A program made the translations under genes and the position numbers. Under the pieces are notes generated by a model. It ran no database searches. It was not told the origin of the DNA and saw nothing but the letters and a program-made list of their open reading frames with translations. Source: Marnyiella aurantia (GTDB lineage: Bacteria; Bacteroidota; Bacteroidia; Flavobacteriales; Weeksellaceae). Taken from it: a stretch of DNA of 64,000 nt. The stretch spans positions 2,356,001-2,420,000 of the forward strand of contig NZ_CP059472.1 in assembly GCF_014041915.1 (NCBI RefSeq), in the 5' to 3' direction. Below are positions 51,229 through 60,267 of this stretch, piece by piece (the first letter of the stretch is position 1; every line of letters starts with the position of its first letter).

Positions 51229-51441
51229 TCAGTTGTTTGATTCCTTATCCTTCACCTCTTCATAATCCACAGTTTCCGCATCCCACTTCACTTTTTGCTC
51301 CACTTTTCCTCTTTTGGCAGTAGAAGCATCAGGTCGTGGTGGAAGGTTGCCGTAAAATTTGGTGAAAAAAATCTTCTTCATGATGTTCCACACAAAAAAG
51401 ATGATAATGGTGCTTAATATCGTTAAAAGAATGAATTTCAT
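51229..51441 (-). CDS. DUF4834 small membrane protein
   Basis: A 70-residue protein with one N-terminal membrane helix (FILLTILSTIIIFFVWNIM). A charged tail rich in Lys/Glu (YGNLPPRPDASTAKRGKVEQ, then DYEEVKDKES) follows. The layout fits DUF4834, found next to YfhO genes in flavobacteria. It sits between DUF6263 (6 bases) and YfhO (21 bases), so it is in the operon. Function is unknown. Confidence 0.85.
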   Translation of the reverse strand: MKFILLTILSTIIIFFVWNIMKKIFFTKFYGNLPPRPDASTAKRGKVEQKVKWDAETVDYEEVKDKESNN

Positions 51442-51447
51442 GAACTC

Positions 51448-52503
51448 TTATTTACCCGGATTTACAATTACGTTGGAATTGGTCGTGTTTTTCATGGTCT
51501 CCGATTTTTTACCGTCGCTGAAAGTTTGGCTCTGCGCGGTCTTCACATTGATGTTCTGTCCAAGGATCCAGCCTGAGTTCACATCGAACCGGTAGTTACC
51601 GTTTTGTGAAAGCTCGGAGCTCAGAGACTGGGTGATTCCGCCCTGTGTTTCCTTCTGCTGCTGCTTTGGTATTCCGCCGGAAACTGTAATTTCAGCCACG
51701 CCGTCTTTCACGCTTTTCAGAGTGTAGTTGGAAACGATCTTAACTTTACCGTCTGGTGAAGCATTTTCTGAAACAGTCCATCTTTCTCCTATTTTTGCGC
51801 CTTTTTTAGGCATGATGAAGATGTTTTTGGAGAACTGGTCTCTCAGGACCTCTTCATTGAAGGAAGCTTTAAGCTGTTCCAGGATTGCCTTTCTTTCATT
51901 GGCGTCTTTAGTAAGTCCGTTAACCGTGGTCGAGAACTTTGCGTATATAGGTTCGAAACCTGTAATTGATAAAATCTTACCCCTTTCATCAATCTTCATA
52001 TTGAGTTTGTTGCCGGTCATGGCCTTATCAATAACCCATCTGTTTTTCAGCGCTTCATCTTTCGGAGCGGCAGCCTTGGTATCTACTGTCTGTGTCTGAC
52101 CCTGCGCGGATTGTGATGTCTTCTTGGAAACGAAATTGATGGTCAGGTCATATACCTTGTCCTTTAGGCTGTTTACCGTAAAGCTTATCTCGTCCGTATT
52201 TTCACGGGTCATGCTTTGTGATTTACCATCAGGCATAGTGGAAGTAGCTACGTCTTTTTGCTGGGTGATGAAGGGATAGGTTTTACCCTGCTCCAGTTTC
52301 AGGGTCTGACTGTAGACACCAGCTGAGTCCTTGATCGCTGCCATGGCTGCCATCTCTTTGGCCACTTTCGCAGAGTCCTCGGCATTTACCTCAATGCGGA
52401 CAGTGTCGCCTGTTGTGGGGTCTATTTTAGTGATTGTTTTGCTTTCCTTTTTACAGGCAACCAGCGCTGCAGTTATAAGCGCAAGGGTTACGATGTTTTT
52501 CAT
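51448..52503 (-). CDS. DUF6263-like lipoprotein
   Basis: A 351-residue lipoprotein: signal MKNIVTLALITAALVAC, lipobox LVAC with Cys17. The mature protein is low in Cys and Trp, rich in Lys, Thr and Ser, and predominantly beta-stranded (SGVYSQTLKLEQGKTY near 60-75, SISFTVNSLKDKVYDLTINFV near 105). It resembles the DUF6263 family, whose role is unknown. It probably faces the periplasm or outer leaflet. Same operon as DUF4834 and YfhO. Confidence 0.78.
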   Translation of the reverse strand: MKNIVTLALITAALVACKKESKTITKIDPTTGDTVRIEVNAEDSAKVAKEMAAMAAIKDSAGVYSQTLKLEQGKTYPFITQQKDVATSTMPDGKSQSMTRENTDEISFTVNSLKDKVYDLTINFVSKKTSQSAQGQTQTVDTKAAAPKDEALKNRWVIDKAMTGNKLNMKIDERGKILSITGFEPIYAKFSTTVNGLTKDANERKAILEQLKASFNEEVLRDQFSKNIFIMPKKGAKIGERWTVSENASPDGKVKIVSNYTLKSVKDGVAEITVSGGIPKQQQKETQGGITQSLSSELSQNGNYRFDVNSGWILGQNINVKTAQSQTFSDGKKSETMKNTTNSNVIVNPGK

Positions 52504-52517
52504 ATAATTGATAGTAT

Positions 52518-53105
52518 TTAATTGTCTTTTTGTGCAAGCAGGTAGCGGCTCCAGGCCTCATCAAATGCCTTGCCGTCGCCCAGCGTCCAGATCTTTTCTG
52601 AAAAGTGCTTTATCAGTTTTTCTCGCATTGGATGTCCTTCTGCCAGGCAATCGCGGTTTTCGGAATCAAAAACATTTACTGCTGCATACATATACCGGAA
52701 ACTGCGTACACCGTTCGTAAATACGGTAAATTTTTCTGCTGAACCAAGCAAAAGTTTCACGTCGCGCCATACCAAAGTGTAATTGTTACCGGTGGACTCC
52801 ATTGCACGGTCCCACTGTCCAAAACCGTTAAACATCAGTATTTTGGTATAGTTTTGAGAATAAACACTGTGGAAGCGAAGCTCATTATAACTTTTGGTTT
52901 CCGTCTCAGTTTTGGTTTCAATTTTTGTAACAGAATAATCGCGGAAACCATTATTATAAAGATAATGTGTGAAGGGATTCGCCGTTTTCGAATATCCTCT
53001 GCTTTTTATTTTTGTTGGATCCTCCCCGGTGCTCATCTGCGCCGTACACAGAAAGCTAACAGTAAACAAGCCTGCAGTTAAGAGTAATTTTAGGTGGTTT
53101 CTCAT
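52518..53105 (-). CDS. Exported protein of unknown function
   Basis: A 195-residue protein with a signal peptide (LKLLLTAGLFTVSFLCTAQ near 5-23). The mature part has a charged motif KIETKTETETKSYNELRF near 59-76 and the stretch DRAMESTGNNYTLVWRDV near 97. Three Trp/Tyr-rich segments follow. No family recognised. It lies 37 bases downstream of rlmB and 14 bases upstream of the DUF6263 lipoprotein, so it belongs to the envelope-related operon. Confidence 0.78.
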   Translation of the reverse strand: MRNHLKLLLTAGLFTVSFLCTAQMSTGEDPTKIKSRGYSKTANPFTHYLYNNGFRDYSVTKIETKTETETKSYNELRFHSVYSQNYTKILMFNGFGQWDRAMESTGNNYTLVWRDVKLLLGSAEKFTVFTNGVRSFRYMYAAVNVFDSENRDCLAEGHPMREKLIKHFSEKIWTLGDGKAFDEAWSRYLLAQKDN

Positions 53106-53142
53106 TGTTATTTAATTAGTCCGGGTTGACAGTTATTGCTTA

Positions 53143-53895
53143 TCAGATTTCTGAAACCAGTTTCTGCCTTACTGCCTCATACAGGATGGCACCACAGGCT
53201 ACAGAAACATTCAGCGATTGCGTCTTACCCCCGATGGGCAATTTAATTTTTTCATCCGAATGATGAAGCACTTCTTTGGAAATACCGGTTTCTTCGTTAC
53301 CCATTACAACGGCGCAAGGCACAGAAAAGTCTGCCTCGTATACCAGTTTTTCAGCTTTTTCTGTTGCTGCATATACCATTACCCCGGATTGCTGCAGGAA
53401 ATCTACTGCATGAGCCAGGTTTTTCTCCTTACAAATCCTGATATTGTAAATGGCTCCTGCAGAGGTCTTTATGGCGTCTGAATTAATTGGCGCCGCACCT
53501 TTTTCAGGAAGAATGATGGCATCAATACCTACACATTCTGCGGTGCGGCAGATGGCTCCAAAGTTACGGACATCTGTAAGTCGGTCCAGGATCAGCAGGA
53601 AAGGAGTCTTGCCCTCCTCAAAAAGCTGTGGCAGAACATCTTGAATTGTTTCAAAGGGCACATCAGAGATAAATGCCACCACGCCCTGGTGGTTCTTCCG
53701 TGTAAAACGGTTCAGTTTTTCTACAGGAACATAGTTCGGCCTGATTTTGTGCTTGGCCAGCAACTGCTTCAGTTCGTGGTAAATTTCGCCCTGAAGCGCG
53801 TTCTGCATAAATATCTTATCTATGGTTTTACCGGCTTCAATGGCCTCAATAACGGGCCTCAGGCCAAATATAAAATCGTCTTTCTTATCTGTCAT
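53143..53895 (-). CDS. rlmB: 23S rRNA (guanosine-2'-O-)-methyltransferase RlmB (TrmH/SpoU family)
   Basis: Methylates the ribose of a guanosine in the 23S peptidyl-transferase region (G2251 in E. coli). The 250-residue SPOUT protein has an N-terminal RNA-binding domain (IFGLRPVIEAIEAGKTIDKIF near 9-29) and the knotted catalytic domain: LILDRLTDVRNFGAICRTAEC near 100-120, AVVMGNEETGISKEV near 193-207 and LNVSVACGAILYEAVRQ near 226-242. It is second in the operon, 2 bases after the DinB-like gene. Confidence 0.93.
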   Translation of the reverse strand: MTDKKDDFIFGLRPVIEAIEAGKTIDKIFMQNALQGEIYHELKQLLAKHKIRPNYVPVEKLNRFTRKNHQGVVAFISDVPFETIQDVLPQLFEEGKTPFLLILDRLTDVRNFGAICRTAECVGIDAIILPEKGAAPINSDAIKTSAGAIYNIRICKEKNLAHAVDFLQQSGVMVYAATEKAEKLVYEADFSVPCAVVMGNEETGISKEVLHHSDEKIKLPIGGKTQSLNVSVACGAILYEAVRQKLVSEI

Positions 53896-53897
53896 AA

Positions 53898-54368
53898 CTA
53901 AAATTTTTCTCCTAAAATGGCGCGCTTCTGGGCCATAATGTAACCGTAGTGGAGACTTTCGTGCATATTATTAAAGATAATGGCATCCTGAATGTTTTTT
54001 AGATCCAGACCAAAACTCGTTGTATAAGGTGTGTAATCCGAGAAAAAATCTGCATCATAGTCCTTCATCATAATCCTGGAAGTCTCTGTGAGAAGGAATG
54101 CCAAATCTTCCACCTCGGATTGCTGGACATCCATATTAGGAAGGGTTCCCTTTTTGTAGTTTTCAATCCAGTATTTATCAATCCTAAATGGATTTCCACT
54201 CAGATAGTAGCATAATAACTGCTGGGTCGCCACCGTGTGCGCAATATTCCAGTAGATGTTATTGTTAAATCCATCCGGAATCAGTGTGAGGTCCTGTACA
54301 GAGGTTTCCTGCAGGATTACAAGCAGGTTGTTCCGTACCTGGCGGTGAGCCTGAAAGTGATAGTTCAT
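53898..54368 (-). CDS. DinB-family protein (DUF1569/YfiT-like)
   Basis: A 156-residue four-helix-bundle protein with three candidate metal-binding His: one in NIYWNIAHTVAT near 38-49, and two near the C-terminus in NNMHESLHYGYI. That places it in the DinB/YfiT family, many of which are metal-dependent thiol- or DNA-damage-related enzymes. Substrate unknown. It is the first gene of the seven-gene operon and has a promoter with the full -33/-7 spacing. Confidence 0.85.
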   Translation of the reverse strand: MNYHFQAHRQVRNNLLVILQETSVQDLTLIPDGFNNNIYWNIAHTVATQQLLCYYLSGNPFRIDKYWIENYKKGTLPNMDVQQSEVEDLAFLLTETSRIMMKDYDADFFSDYTPYTTSFGLDLKNIQDAIIFNNMHESLHYGYIMAQKRAILGEKF

Positions 54369-54387
54369 CTGCGTTTACTTTAATTGT

Positions 54388-54417
54388 CAAAAATAGTGTA
54401 TTAAAGTGAAATCACAA
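54388..54417 (-). promoter_or_regulatory. Promoter of the dinB-rlmB-yfhO operon (TTG-N19-TATTTTTG)
   Basis: On the minus strand TTG (54415-54417) and TATTTTTG (54388-54395) are 19 bases apart, a good match to the Bacteroidota consensus, 19 bases before the ATG. Confidence 0.65.
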
Positions 54418-54593
54418 TTGTATTGATGCTTGCAATCGTTATTTTGCAGGCTTCCAAACATCAAACCGCTTGGAATTGAAGCAGTAGGACCGCAAGCCTC
54501 TAAAGATTAACAAACTTTAACTTGTAGCTGGCATTGATTGTGTTGATTGGTGTGGGGAATTATCTGAAATTTACCGTCAAATATTAAATAAAC

Positions 54594-55598
54594 ATGTCAG
54601 AATTACATCAGGCAGAGGATATAAAGCAATTAACTGAACGAGTAAGGGAACAGAATTACTTTTTCTCATTATTGAAACAGGAAATCAATAAGGCTATTAT
54701 AGGGCAGGAGTATATGGTAGACCGTCTGCTGATCGGCTTGCTGGGCAATGGTCATGTGCTGCTGGAAGGCGTTCCCGGTTTAGCCAAAACCCTGGCGATT
54801 AAAACCCTTGCCGATGCTGTTCAGGGCGAATTCTCCAGGATTCAGTTTACTCCGGATCTACTTCCGGCCGATGTAATCGGTACTCAAATCTACAATATTA
54901 AGGAAAATGACTTCTCGATTAAACGGGGGCCCATATTTGCTAATTTTGTTCTGGCTGATGAGATTAACCGTGCACCATCCAAGGTGCAGTCGGCTTTGCT
55001 GGAAGCCATGCAGGAAAAGCAGGTCACCATCGGTGACGAAACGATGCCATTGCCAAAACCTTTTTTAGTGCTAGCCACCCAGAATCCTATTGACCAGGAA
55101 GGTACTTACATCCTGCCCGAAGCACAAAGCGACCGTTTTATGCTGAAATGCCGAATAGACTATCCATCGTTGGAAGATGAAAGGCTTATTATGAAAATGG
55201 TAGCCTCTTCGCATCAGCCTGTGATCCGGCCTGTAATTTCACTGAATACTATTGTTGAGGCCAAAAACCTGATTAACCAGATTTATCTGGACGAAAAAAT
55301 TGAAAAATATATTCTGGATATGGTCTTTGCAACACGTTATCCGGAAAAATACGGTCTGGCTGATCTAAAGAATTTTATCAGTTTTGGGGCATCACCGCGT
55401 GCTTCCATTAACCTGGCCATTGCTTCGCGTGCCATGGCATTCCTGAAAAACCGGGCCTTTGTAATTCCTGAAGATGTTAAGGATGTGGCTAAGGATATTT
55501 TGCGTCACAGGATCGGTCTCAGCTTTGAGGCTGAAGCAGAAGAGGTAACTGCGGATGAAGTGGTGGACCGCATTTTAGCCAGAATTCAGGCTCCCTAA
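54594..55598 (+). CDS. MoxR-family AAA+ ATPase
   Basis: A 334-residue AAA+ protein of the MoxR group, ATP-driven chaperones that activate partner enzymes or VWA proteins. It has Walker A GVPGLAKT near 59-66, Walker B VLADEIN near 119-125, and sensor/arginine-finger regions (ATQNPIDQEGTY near 159-170). It is the first gene of the Bat cluster and probably works with the VWA proteins encoded downstream. Confidence 0.95.
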   Translation: MSELHQAEDIKQLTERVREQNYFFSLLKQEINKAIIGQEYMVDRLLIGLLGNGHVLLEGVPGLAKTLAIKTLADAVQGEFSRIQFTPDLLPADVIGTQIYNIKENDFSIKRGPIFANFVLADEINRAPSKVQSALLEAMQEKQVTIGDETMPLPKPFLVLATQNPIDQEGTYILPEAQSDRFMLKCRIDYPSLEDERLIMKMVASSHQPVIRPVISLNTIVEAKNLINQIYLDEKIEKYILDMVFATRYPEKYGLADLKNFISFGASPRASINLAIASRAMAFLKNRAFVIPEDVKDVAKDILRHRIGLSFEAEAEEVTADEVVDRILARIQAP

Positions 55599-55621
55599 TT
55601 CTGAAATATTTGTTCTAAATC

Positions 55622-56485
55622 GTGCAGATAAGAGATATCATACGAAAGGTAAAGCAGATTGAAATACGGACGCGGAAAAAGTCTGAAGCTACGCTTATGG
55701 GCCAGTATCACAGCGCATTTAAAGGTCAGGGAATGACTTTTTCGGAGGTAAGGCCATATCAGTACGGCGATGAGATCCGAAGAATAGACTGGAACAAAAC
55801 AGCGCGTTTTCGTGAGCCTTTCGTAAAGGTGATGGAGGAAGAACGTGAGCTTACTATGATGCTGCTTGTGGATATTTCGGCATCAATGAATTATGGCACT
55901 AAAACTCAGCTAAAAAAAGAATTTGTTGCCGAAATTGCGGCCAGTTTGGGGTTTTCGGCAGCTGGCAATAATGACAAGGTTGGGCTGATACTCTTTGCCG
56001 ACAAGGTTTATAAAGTTATTCCGCCTCAGAAAGGGCGGAAGCATATTTTAGCAATAATCTCCAATATTCTTACTGCTGATTATGTACCCGCAGCATCAGA
56101 TTTGAACAGTGCCCTGCAGTATATGCTGGGTATTTTCAAAAGAAAATCACTCGTTTTCCTTTTTTCTGATTTCAATGACGGTTACGATTCCAGGACGCTT
56201 AAGATTGCGGCGCGGAAACATCAGATGCTGGGTATACGGGTTTACGATGATAAGGATATAGAAATCCCTGATGTTGGCTACGCCCTCTTTCGTGATGCTG
56301 AAAGCGGGCGCCAGGTTTGGGGCAACACTTCCAGTAAAAGGTGGAGATATGAGTTTGCCGAATCACAGCAGCAATGGCAGCGGCAGGTCCAGCAGGACTT
56401 TATAAATGCCTCTGCAGGATTCATTAACATGAATACGGGTGAAGATTACTCCAAACACCTTTACCAATATTTCCGAAATAAATAG
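55622..56485 (+). CDS. DUF58/VWA-like protein of the Bat cluster
   Basis: A 287-residue protein starting with GTG (MQIRDIIRKVKQIEIRTRKK). It holds the DUF58 signature GQYHSAFKGQGMTFSEVRPYQ near 27-47 and RRIDWNKTAR near 53-62. A VWA-like metal site follows in LLVDISASMNYGT near 82-94 (DxSxS). It is cytoplasmic. DUF58 proteins regularly accompany MoxR ATPases in operons. It follows moxR by 23 bases and precedes the BatD-like gene by 18. Confidence 0.92.
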   Translation: MQIRDIIRKVKQIEIRTRKKSEATLMGQYHSAFKGQGMTFSEVRPYQYGDEIRRIDWNKTARFREPFVKVMEEERELTMMLLVDISASMNYGTKTQLKKEFVAEIAASLGFSAAGNNDKVGLILFADKVYKVIPPQKGRKHILAIISNILTADYVPAASDLNSALQYMLGIFKRKSLVFLFSDFNDGYDSRTLKIAARKHQMLGIRVYDDKDIEIPDVGYALFRDAESGRQVWGNTSSKRWRYEFAESQQQWQRQVQQDFINASAGFINMNTGEDYSKHLYQYFRNK

Positions 56486-56503
56486 TAGATTCATTTTCTG
56501 AAT

Positions 56504-57406
56504 ATGATTTTTAACAAAGCTTTTTTCTTTATACTTCTTATCCTGGGTGCAACCATGCATTCGCAGACCTTAGGTTCTAAGGTGGATAAGGAAACCCTTG
56601 CTCTTGGCGAAATCGGAACTTATACGGTTTATATATCCGGGCTGCAGGGTAAAGTTGTGAAATCGGCTCCAAAAAATGAACTGTTGCCCTTTCATTTCGA
56701 AGAAATTTCAGATTCCATAGCCGTCTCAGCGGAGCAGTATGAAAGGATTATACAGTTTACTGTGTTTGAGGAGGGAACATATACGGTTCCTGCATTGGAA
56801 TTCAATATTGACGGAAGTGTACAGAAAACGGTTCCCTACGAAATTAAGGTCGTAAATACAGCCCAGAAAGGGGATGTAATTAACGATATCAGAAATAATA
56901 AAGAAGTCAGGCTGGATGCTCTGGACTATTGGGCAATGTACAAATGGTATATTATCGGGATACTTGTCTTTCTCGCACTGCTTATTATGATTATCGTTCT
57001 CAGGAGATATGCCGCGGCCAGGAAAAATTCACCCCAGGTAAGGACGAACAGGGCCATGCGCGAACTGGATGATTTAAGGAAAAAGAAATTTATAGAGAAA
57101 GGCGATTACAGGTCTTACTATGTTGAACTTATTGACATTACCCGTAACTTCATCAGCAGGCAATATTCAATTCCCGCAGATGTGCTTCTTACAGACGACC
57201 TTATTGAGGTGATGAAACGAACGAACAGCATTTCTCCGGAGAATGAGGCGGTTGTTGAAGATGTATTTTTACGTGGTGACCTGGTGAAATTTGCCAAAAC
57301 ATTCCCCGACAGAGAAGTGATGGAAAAGGATTTTAATGATATCCGCGAGTTTGTGAAGAGGTCTACCCGGGACCTGGAAACAGAACAGTTAAGATCGGGA
57401 GTTTGA
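56504..57406 (+). CDS. BatD-like single-span membrane protein
   Basis: A 300-residue protein with a signal peptide (FFFILLILGATMHSQ), a periplasmic beta-rich domain (LALGEIGTYTVYISG near 31-45, FTVFEEGTYTVPALEF near 89-104), one membrane helix (WYIIGILVFLALLIMIIVL near 148-166), and a cytoplasmic helical tail (RAMRELDDLRKKKF, RDLETEQ). The N-terminal domain is like that of BatD, and this gene position is typical of flavobacterial Bat clusters. It may anchor the VWA/MoxR complex to the envelope. No catalytic motif is seen. Confidence 0.8.
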   Translation: MIFNKAFFFILLILGATMHSQTLGSKVDKETLALGEIGTYTVYISGLQGKVVKSAPKNELLPFHFEEISDSIAVSAEQYERIIQFTVFEEGTYTVPALEFNIDGSVQKTVPYEIKVVNTAQKGDVINDIRNNKEVRLDALDYWAMYKWYIIGILVFLALLIMIIVLRRYAAARKNSPQVRTNRAMRELDDLRKKKFIEKGDYRSYYVELIDITRNFISRQYSIPADVLLTDDLIEVMKRTNSISPENEAVVEDVFLRGDLVKFAKTFPDREVMEKDFNDIREFVKRSTRDLETEQLRSGV

Positions 57407-57414
57407 TAATTACT

Positions 57415-58425
57415 ATGGACTTCAACTTTTTTAATTTCGAATTTTACAGCCCTTACTTTTTCCTGCTGTTTCTGATCTTTATCCCGCTGATCATCCGGGA
57501 TATTCGTTCGGGCCCAAAACAGGGAACCGCCGTGCCCTCTACTGTTCGGATGCAAGAAACCGGTGGACATAAATTTGTGTTTTTCCTGCTGAAGTTCTTT
57601 AAATACCTAATCCTTTCTGCGATTATTATTGCACTTGCACGTCCACGCACTTTCACGGTTTCGCAGGACCGCGATGAAACCAAGGGAATTGATATCATGC
57701 TCTCCGTAGATGTGTCACTGAGTATGTTGGCCCGGGACCTGGAGCCCGACCGCCTTACCGCGCTTCAGAAAATCGCCATCCAGTTTGTAGGGCAACGTCC
57801 AAATGACCGGCTGGGCCTCGTGACCTATTCCGGTGAGGCATTTACTAAAGTGCCTGTTACCAGCGATCATCAGGTGGTCATCGATGAACTGTCAGTACTA
57901 AACCCGCTGGAACTGGAACCCGGAACGGCAATTGGTGAAGGTCTGTCGGTTGCAGTAAATCACCTGAAGGACAGCCGGGCTAAAAGTAAAGTAATCATCC
58001 TGATGACGGACGGCGTGAATACCATTCCAAATGCAATGAACCCGCTGCTCGCCGCGCAGTTGGCAAAAGGAGCAGGAATCAAGGTGTATTCCGTAGGAAT
58101 AGGAACGAATGGTTTTGCACTCATGCCAACAGGGACCGATATTTTTGGGGACCTGGTGTTTACAGAAACAGAGGTAAGGATTGATGAAGAAATGCTTCGT
58201 GAGGTTGCGGTAGCTACCGGCGGCAAATATTTCAGGGCTACATCCACCGAATCCCTGAAAAATGTATATAATGAGATCAACCAGTTGGAGAAATCTGAAA
58301 ATCAGGCTGCTAAACTGTATAATTATACGGAGTTCTACATATATTTCCTGTGGTTTGCCCTTGGTTTACTTCTGGTGGACGCAATGCTACGCTGGTGGCA
58401 ATATAAAATGTTTAATCAGGCATGA
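57415..58425 (+). CDS. batA: BatA: VWA-domain membrane protein
   Basis: A 336-residue protein starting at ATG 57415; the upstream TTG at 57403 overlaps the preceding stop. N-terminal membrane helices surround a short loop (NFEFYSPYFFLLFLIFIPLII). A VWA domain begins near residue 90 with the MIDAS motif SVDVSLSML (DxSxS) and later Thr/Asp sites (LVTYSGEAF, ILMTDGVNT). A C-terminal membrane anchor follows (YIYFLWFALGLLLVDAM). In Bacteroides the Bat proteins are linked to aerotolerance. It overlaps batB by four bases (ATGA). Confidence 0.9.
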   Translation: MDFNFFNFEFYSPYFFLLFLIFIPLIIRDIRSGPKQGTAVPSTVRMQETGGHKFVFFLLKFFKYLILSAIIIALARPRTFTVSQDRDETKGIDIMLSVDVSLSMLARDLEPDRLTALQKIAIQFVGQRPNDRLGLVTYSGEAFTKVPVTSDHQVVIDELSVLNPLELEPGTAIGEGLSVAVNHLKDSRAKSKVIILMTDGVNTIPNAMNPLLAAQLAKGAGIKVYSVGIGTNGFALMPTGTDIFGDLVFTETEVRIDEEMLREVAVATGGKYFRATSTESLKNVYNEINQLEKSENQAAKLYNYTEFYIYFLWFALGLLLVDAMLRWWQYKMFNQA

Positions 58426-59438
58426 ATTTAACGGACCTTAGTATAGGGAACTATTGGTATTTAGTCTGGCTGCTGCTGTTGCCGGTGTTGCTGCTTATGC
58501 TTTTTGGCTTTATGAAATGGAGGCATCGGGCTAAGCAACGTTTTGCAGAATCGCGCTTTCATGAAACTCTTTTTCAATCCTCTTCAGGTTTCAGGCGGTT
58601 TTTCCCTGCTTTTTATATTGCAGCCGTGACGTTCCTTTTGTTAGCGGCTATAGATGTACGCGGCGGCAGTGAAGAGGTAGAAACCAAACAGAATTTGAAC
58701 AACGTAATGTTTCTCCTGGATGTTTCCAATTCCATGAATGCGGAAGATGTTTTGCCTAACAGGCTTGTACTGGCCCGGAATATAATGATCCGAAGTATGG
58801 AGAAAATGACGAATGACCGGGTGGGCATCGTGGTTTTCGCAGGTGAGGCTACTTCAATTATGCCGCTGACCACGGATTATTCGGCAGCAGAAACGTATAT
58901 AGGCGGTATCGAAACAGGAATGATGAAGATTCAGGGTACCGATTTTCTGAAAGCTGTTCAGGAGACGGCCCGCAAGTTCAAAAACATTCCAAAGGGCTCC
59001 CGCAAAGCAATTCTTATAAGCGATGGTGAAGATAATGAGGGTAATGAAGAACGAGCTATCAGGTTGGCAAAAAATGAAGGTATCACTATAATTTCAGTAG
59101 GCATTGGAACTGAGCAGGGCGCACCTGTGCCCGAGTATATCTTCGGACAGCTGATGGGGTATAAGACCGACCGCAACGGTCAGGCCGTACTTTCGCAGCG
59201 TCAGACCCGCGCATTGGAAAAAATAGCTTCAGGCACCGGTGGTACTTTTATAGACGGCAATAATCTGGAAGACGCCTCAGAACAGATTATTGATGCGCTG
59301 AGCAGAAGTGGTTCCAGCTCCGCCACCATGGTTCGGTCACAGAACTCAGTCCTTTACTATCAATATTTCCTTGCAATCAGCCTTTTTTTCTTCTGTTTAA
59401 TTTTTCTGCTTAACCCTAAGCGCGATCTCAATATTTAG
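58422..59438 (+). CDS. batB: BatB: VWA-domain membrane protein
   Basis: A 338-residue partner of BatA with the same plan: membrane helices near the N-terminus (WYLVWLLLLPVLLLMLFGF, FYIAAVTFLLLAAID). The VWA MIDAS is in FLLDVSNSMNAEDV near 93-106, with IVVFAGEATSIMPLT and AILISDGEDNEG. A final C-terminal span reads YYQYFLAISLFFFCLIFLL. It is translationally coupled to batA. It is followed by a 97-base gap that contains a new promoter box for batC. Confidence 0.9.
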   Translation: MNLTDLSIGNYWYLVWLLLLPVLLLMLFGFMKWRHRAKQRFAESRFHETLFQSSSGFRRFFPAFYIAAVTFLLLAAIDVRGGSEEVETKQNLNNVMFLLDVSNSMNAEDVLPNRLVLARNIMIRSMEKMTNDRVGIVVFAGEATSIMPLTTDYSAAETYIGGIETGMMKIQGTDFLKAVQETARKFKNIPKGSRKAILISDGEDNEGNEERAIRLAKNEGITIISVGIGTEQGAPVPEYIFGQLMGYKTDRNGQAVLSQRQTRALEKIASGTGGTFIDGNNLEDASEQIIDALSRSGSSSATMVRSQNSVLYYQYFLAISLFFFCLIFLLNPKRDLNI

Positions 59439-59523
59439 GTCCGGATTTTGTTAAAAACAGCCCTGAAAGCCCTTTTAACCTAACTTTAACGCAAGCGGGG
59501 CAATTTATTAACAGATAAAGGGA

Positions 59524-59531
59524 TATTTTTG
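59524..59531 (+). promoter_or_regulatory. -7 promoter box for batC-batD
   Basis: TATTTTTG matches TAnnTTTG, 4 bases before the batC ATG at 59536, implying a (nearly) leaderless second transcript within the Bat cluster. Confidence 0.6.
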
Positions 59532-59535
59532 TAGA

Positions 59536-60267
59536 ATGCAATCCAGTACCTTCATTATCACCATGTTTACTCTTCTTTTCTGCGGAACCTTGGTTTCTGC
59601 CCAGAAAAGTTATAATGCTTTGGTGCATGAAGGGAACCGGCTGTATGAACAGAATAAGTATGAAGTTGCTGCATCTTCCTATCTGGAAGCTATAAAAACT
59701 GACAGTAAGGATTATACAGGTTATTATAATTTGGGTAATGCTCTTTACCGCAGTAAGAAATATGAAGAGGCTATCACCCAATATACTAAGGCCAGCGAAC
59801 TTTCACAGAACTTACCGGACAAGGCAGCTGCTCTTCACAACATCGGAAACGCTTATATGCAGTTAAATAAACCTGAAAAGGCAGCAGAGTTCTATAAACA
59901 GTCACTGAAGCAGGAACCGCGCAACGAACAGACCCGTAAAAACTATGAAATAGCCAAACTGAAAGAGCAGGAGAATAAGCAGAACCAGGGTGGCGGTGGT
60001 GAAGGTAATAAAAAGCAGGATCAGTCCGGCCAGGGCAATGAAAAGAAGGATGGACAGCAGGGCTCCGGAAGCGGTCCGGACAATGAGGGTAATGACAAAA
60101 GCGGAAGCAACCCTAACCAGAATAAAGATAATAATAATGGTGCGTTGCCCAAGGGCATGCAGGATGCCATCCTTAACCGGGTTTCAGAAAAAGAAAGAGA
60201 AACTGCGAAGAAAATTCTGAATAAGGATTCGTACTCGATGCCCGAGAGCAACGAGAAGGATTGGTAA
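59536..60267 (+). CDS. batC: BatC: TPR protein
   Basis: A 243-residue protein with a signal-like N-terminus and three or four tetratricopeptide repeats (~25-130), e.g. YNALVHEGNRLYEQNKYEVAAS, YTGYYNLGNALYRSKKYEEAI, ALHNIGNAYMQLNKPEKAAE. A low-complexity stretch of Gly, Asn, Gln and Asp (~155-205) follows, then a charged helical tail (SEKERETAKKIL). It is a protein-protein adaptor for the Bat complex. The stop overlaps batD by one base (TAATG). Confidence 0.88.
   Translation: MQSSTFIITMFTLLFCGTLVSAQKSYNALVHEGNRLYEQNKYEVAASSYLEAIKTDSKDYTGYYNLGNALYRSKKYEEAITQYTKASELSQNLPDKAAALHNIGNAYMQLNKPEKAAEFYKQSLKQEPRNEQTRKNYEIAKLKEQENKQNQGGGGEGNKKQDQSGQGNEKKDGQQGSGSGPDNEGNDKSGSNPNQNKDNNNGALPKGMQDAILNRVSEKERETAKKILNKDSYSMPESNEKDW

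Noticed and set aside
54369-54593. tRNA or regulatory RNA in the divergent gap before moxR
   Set aside because: No cloverleaf, riboswitch consensus or conserved hairpin could be drawn; only the dinB promoter is supported.
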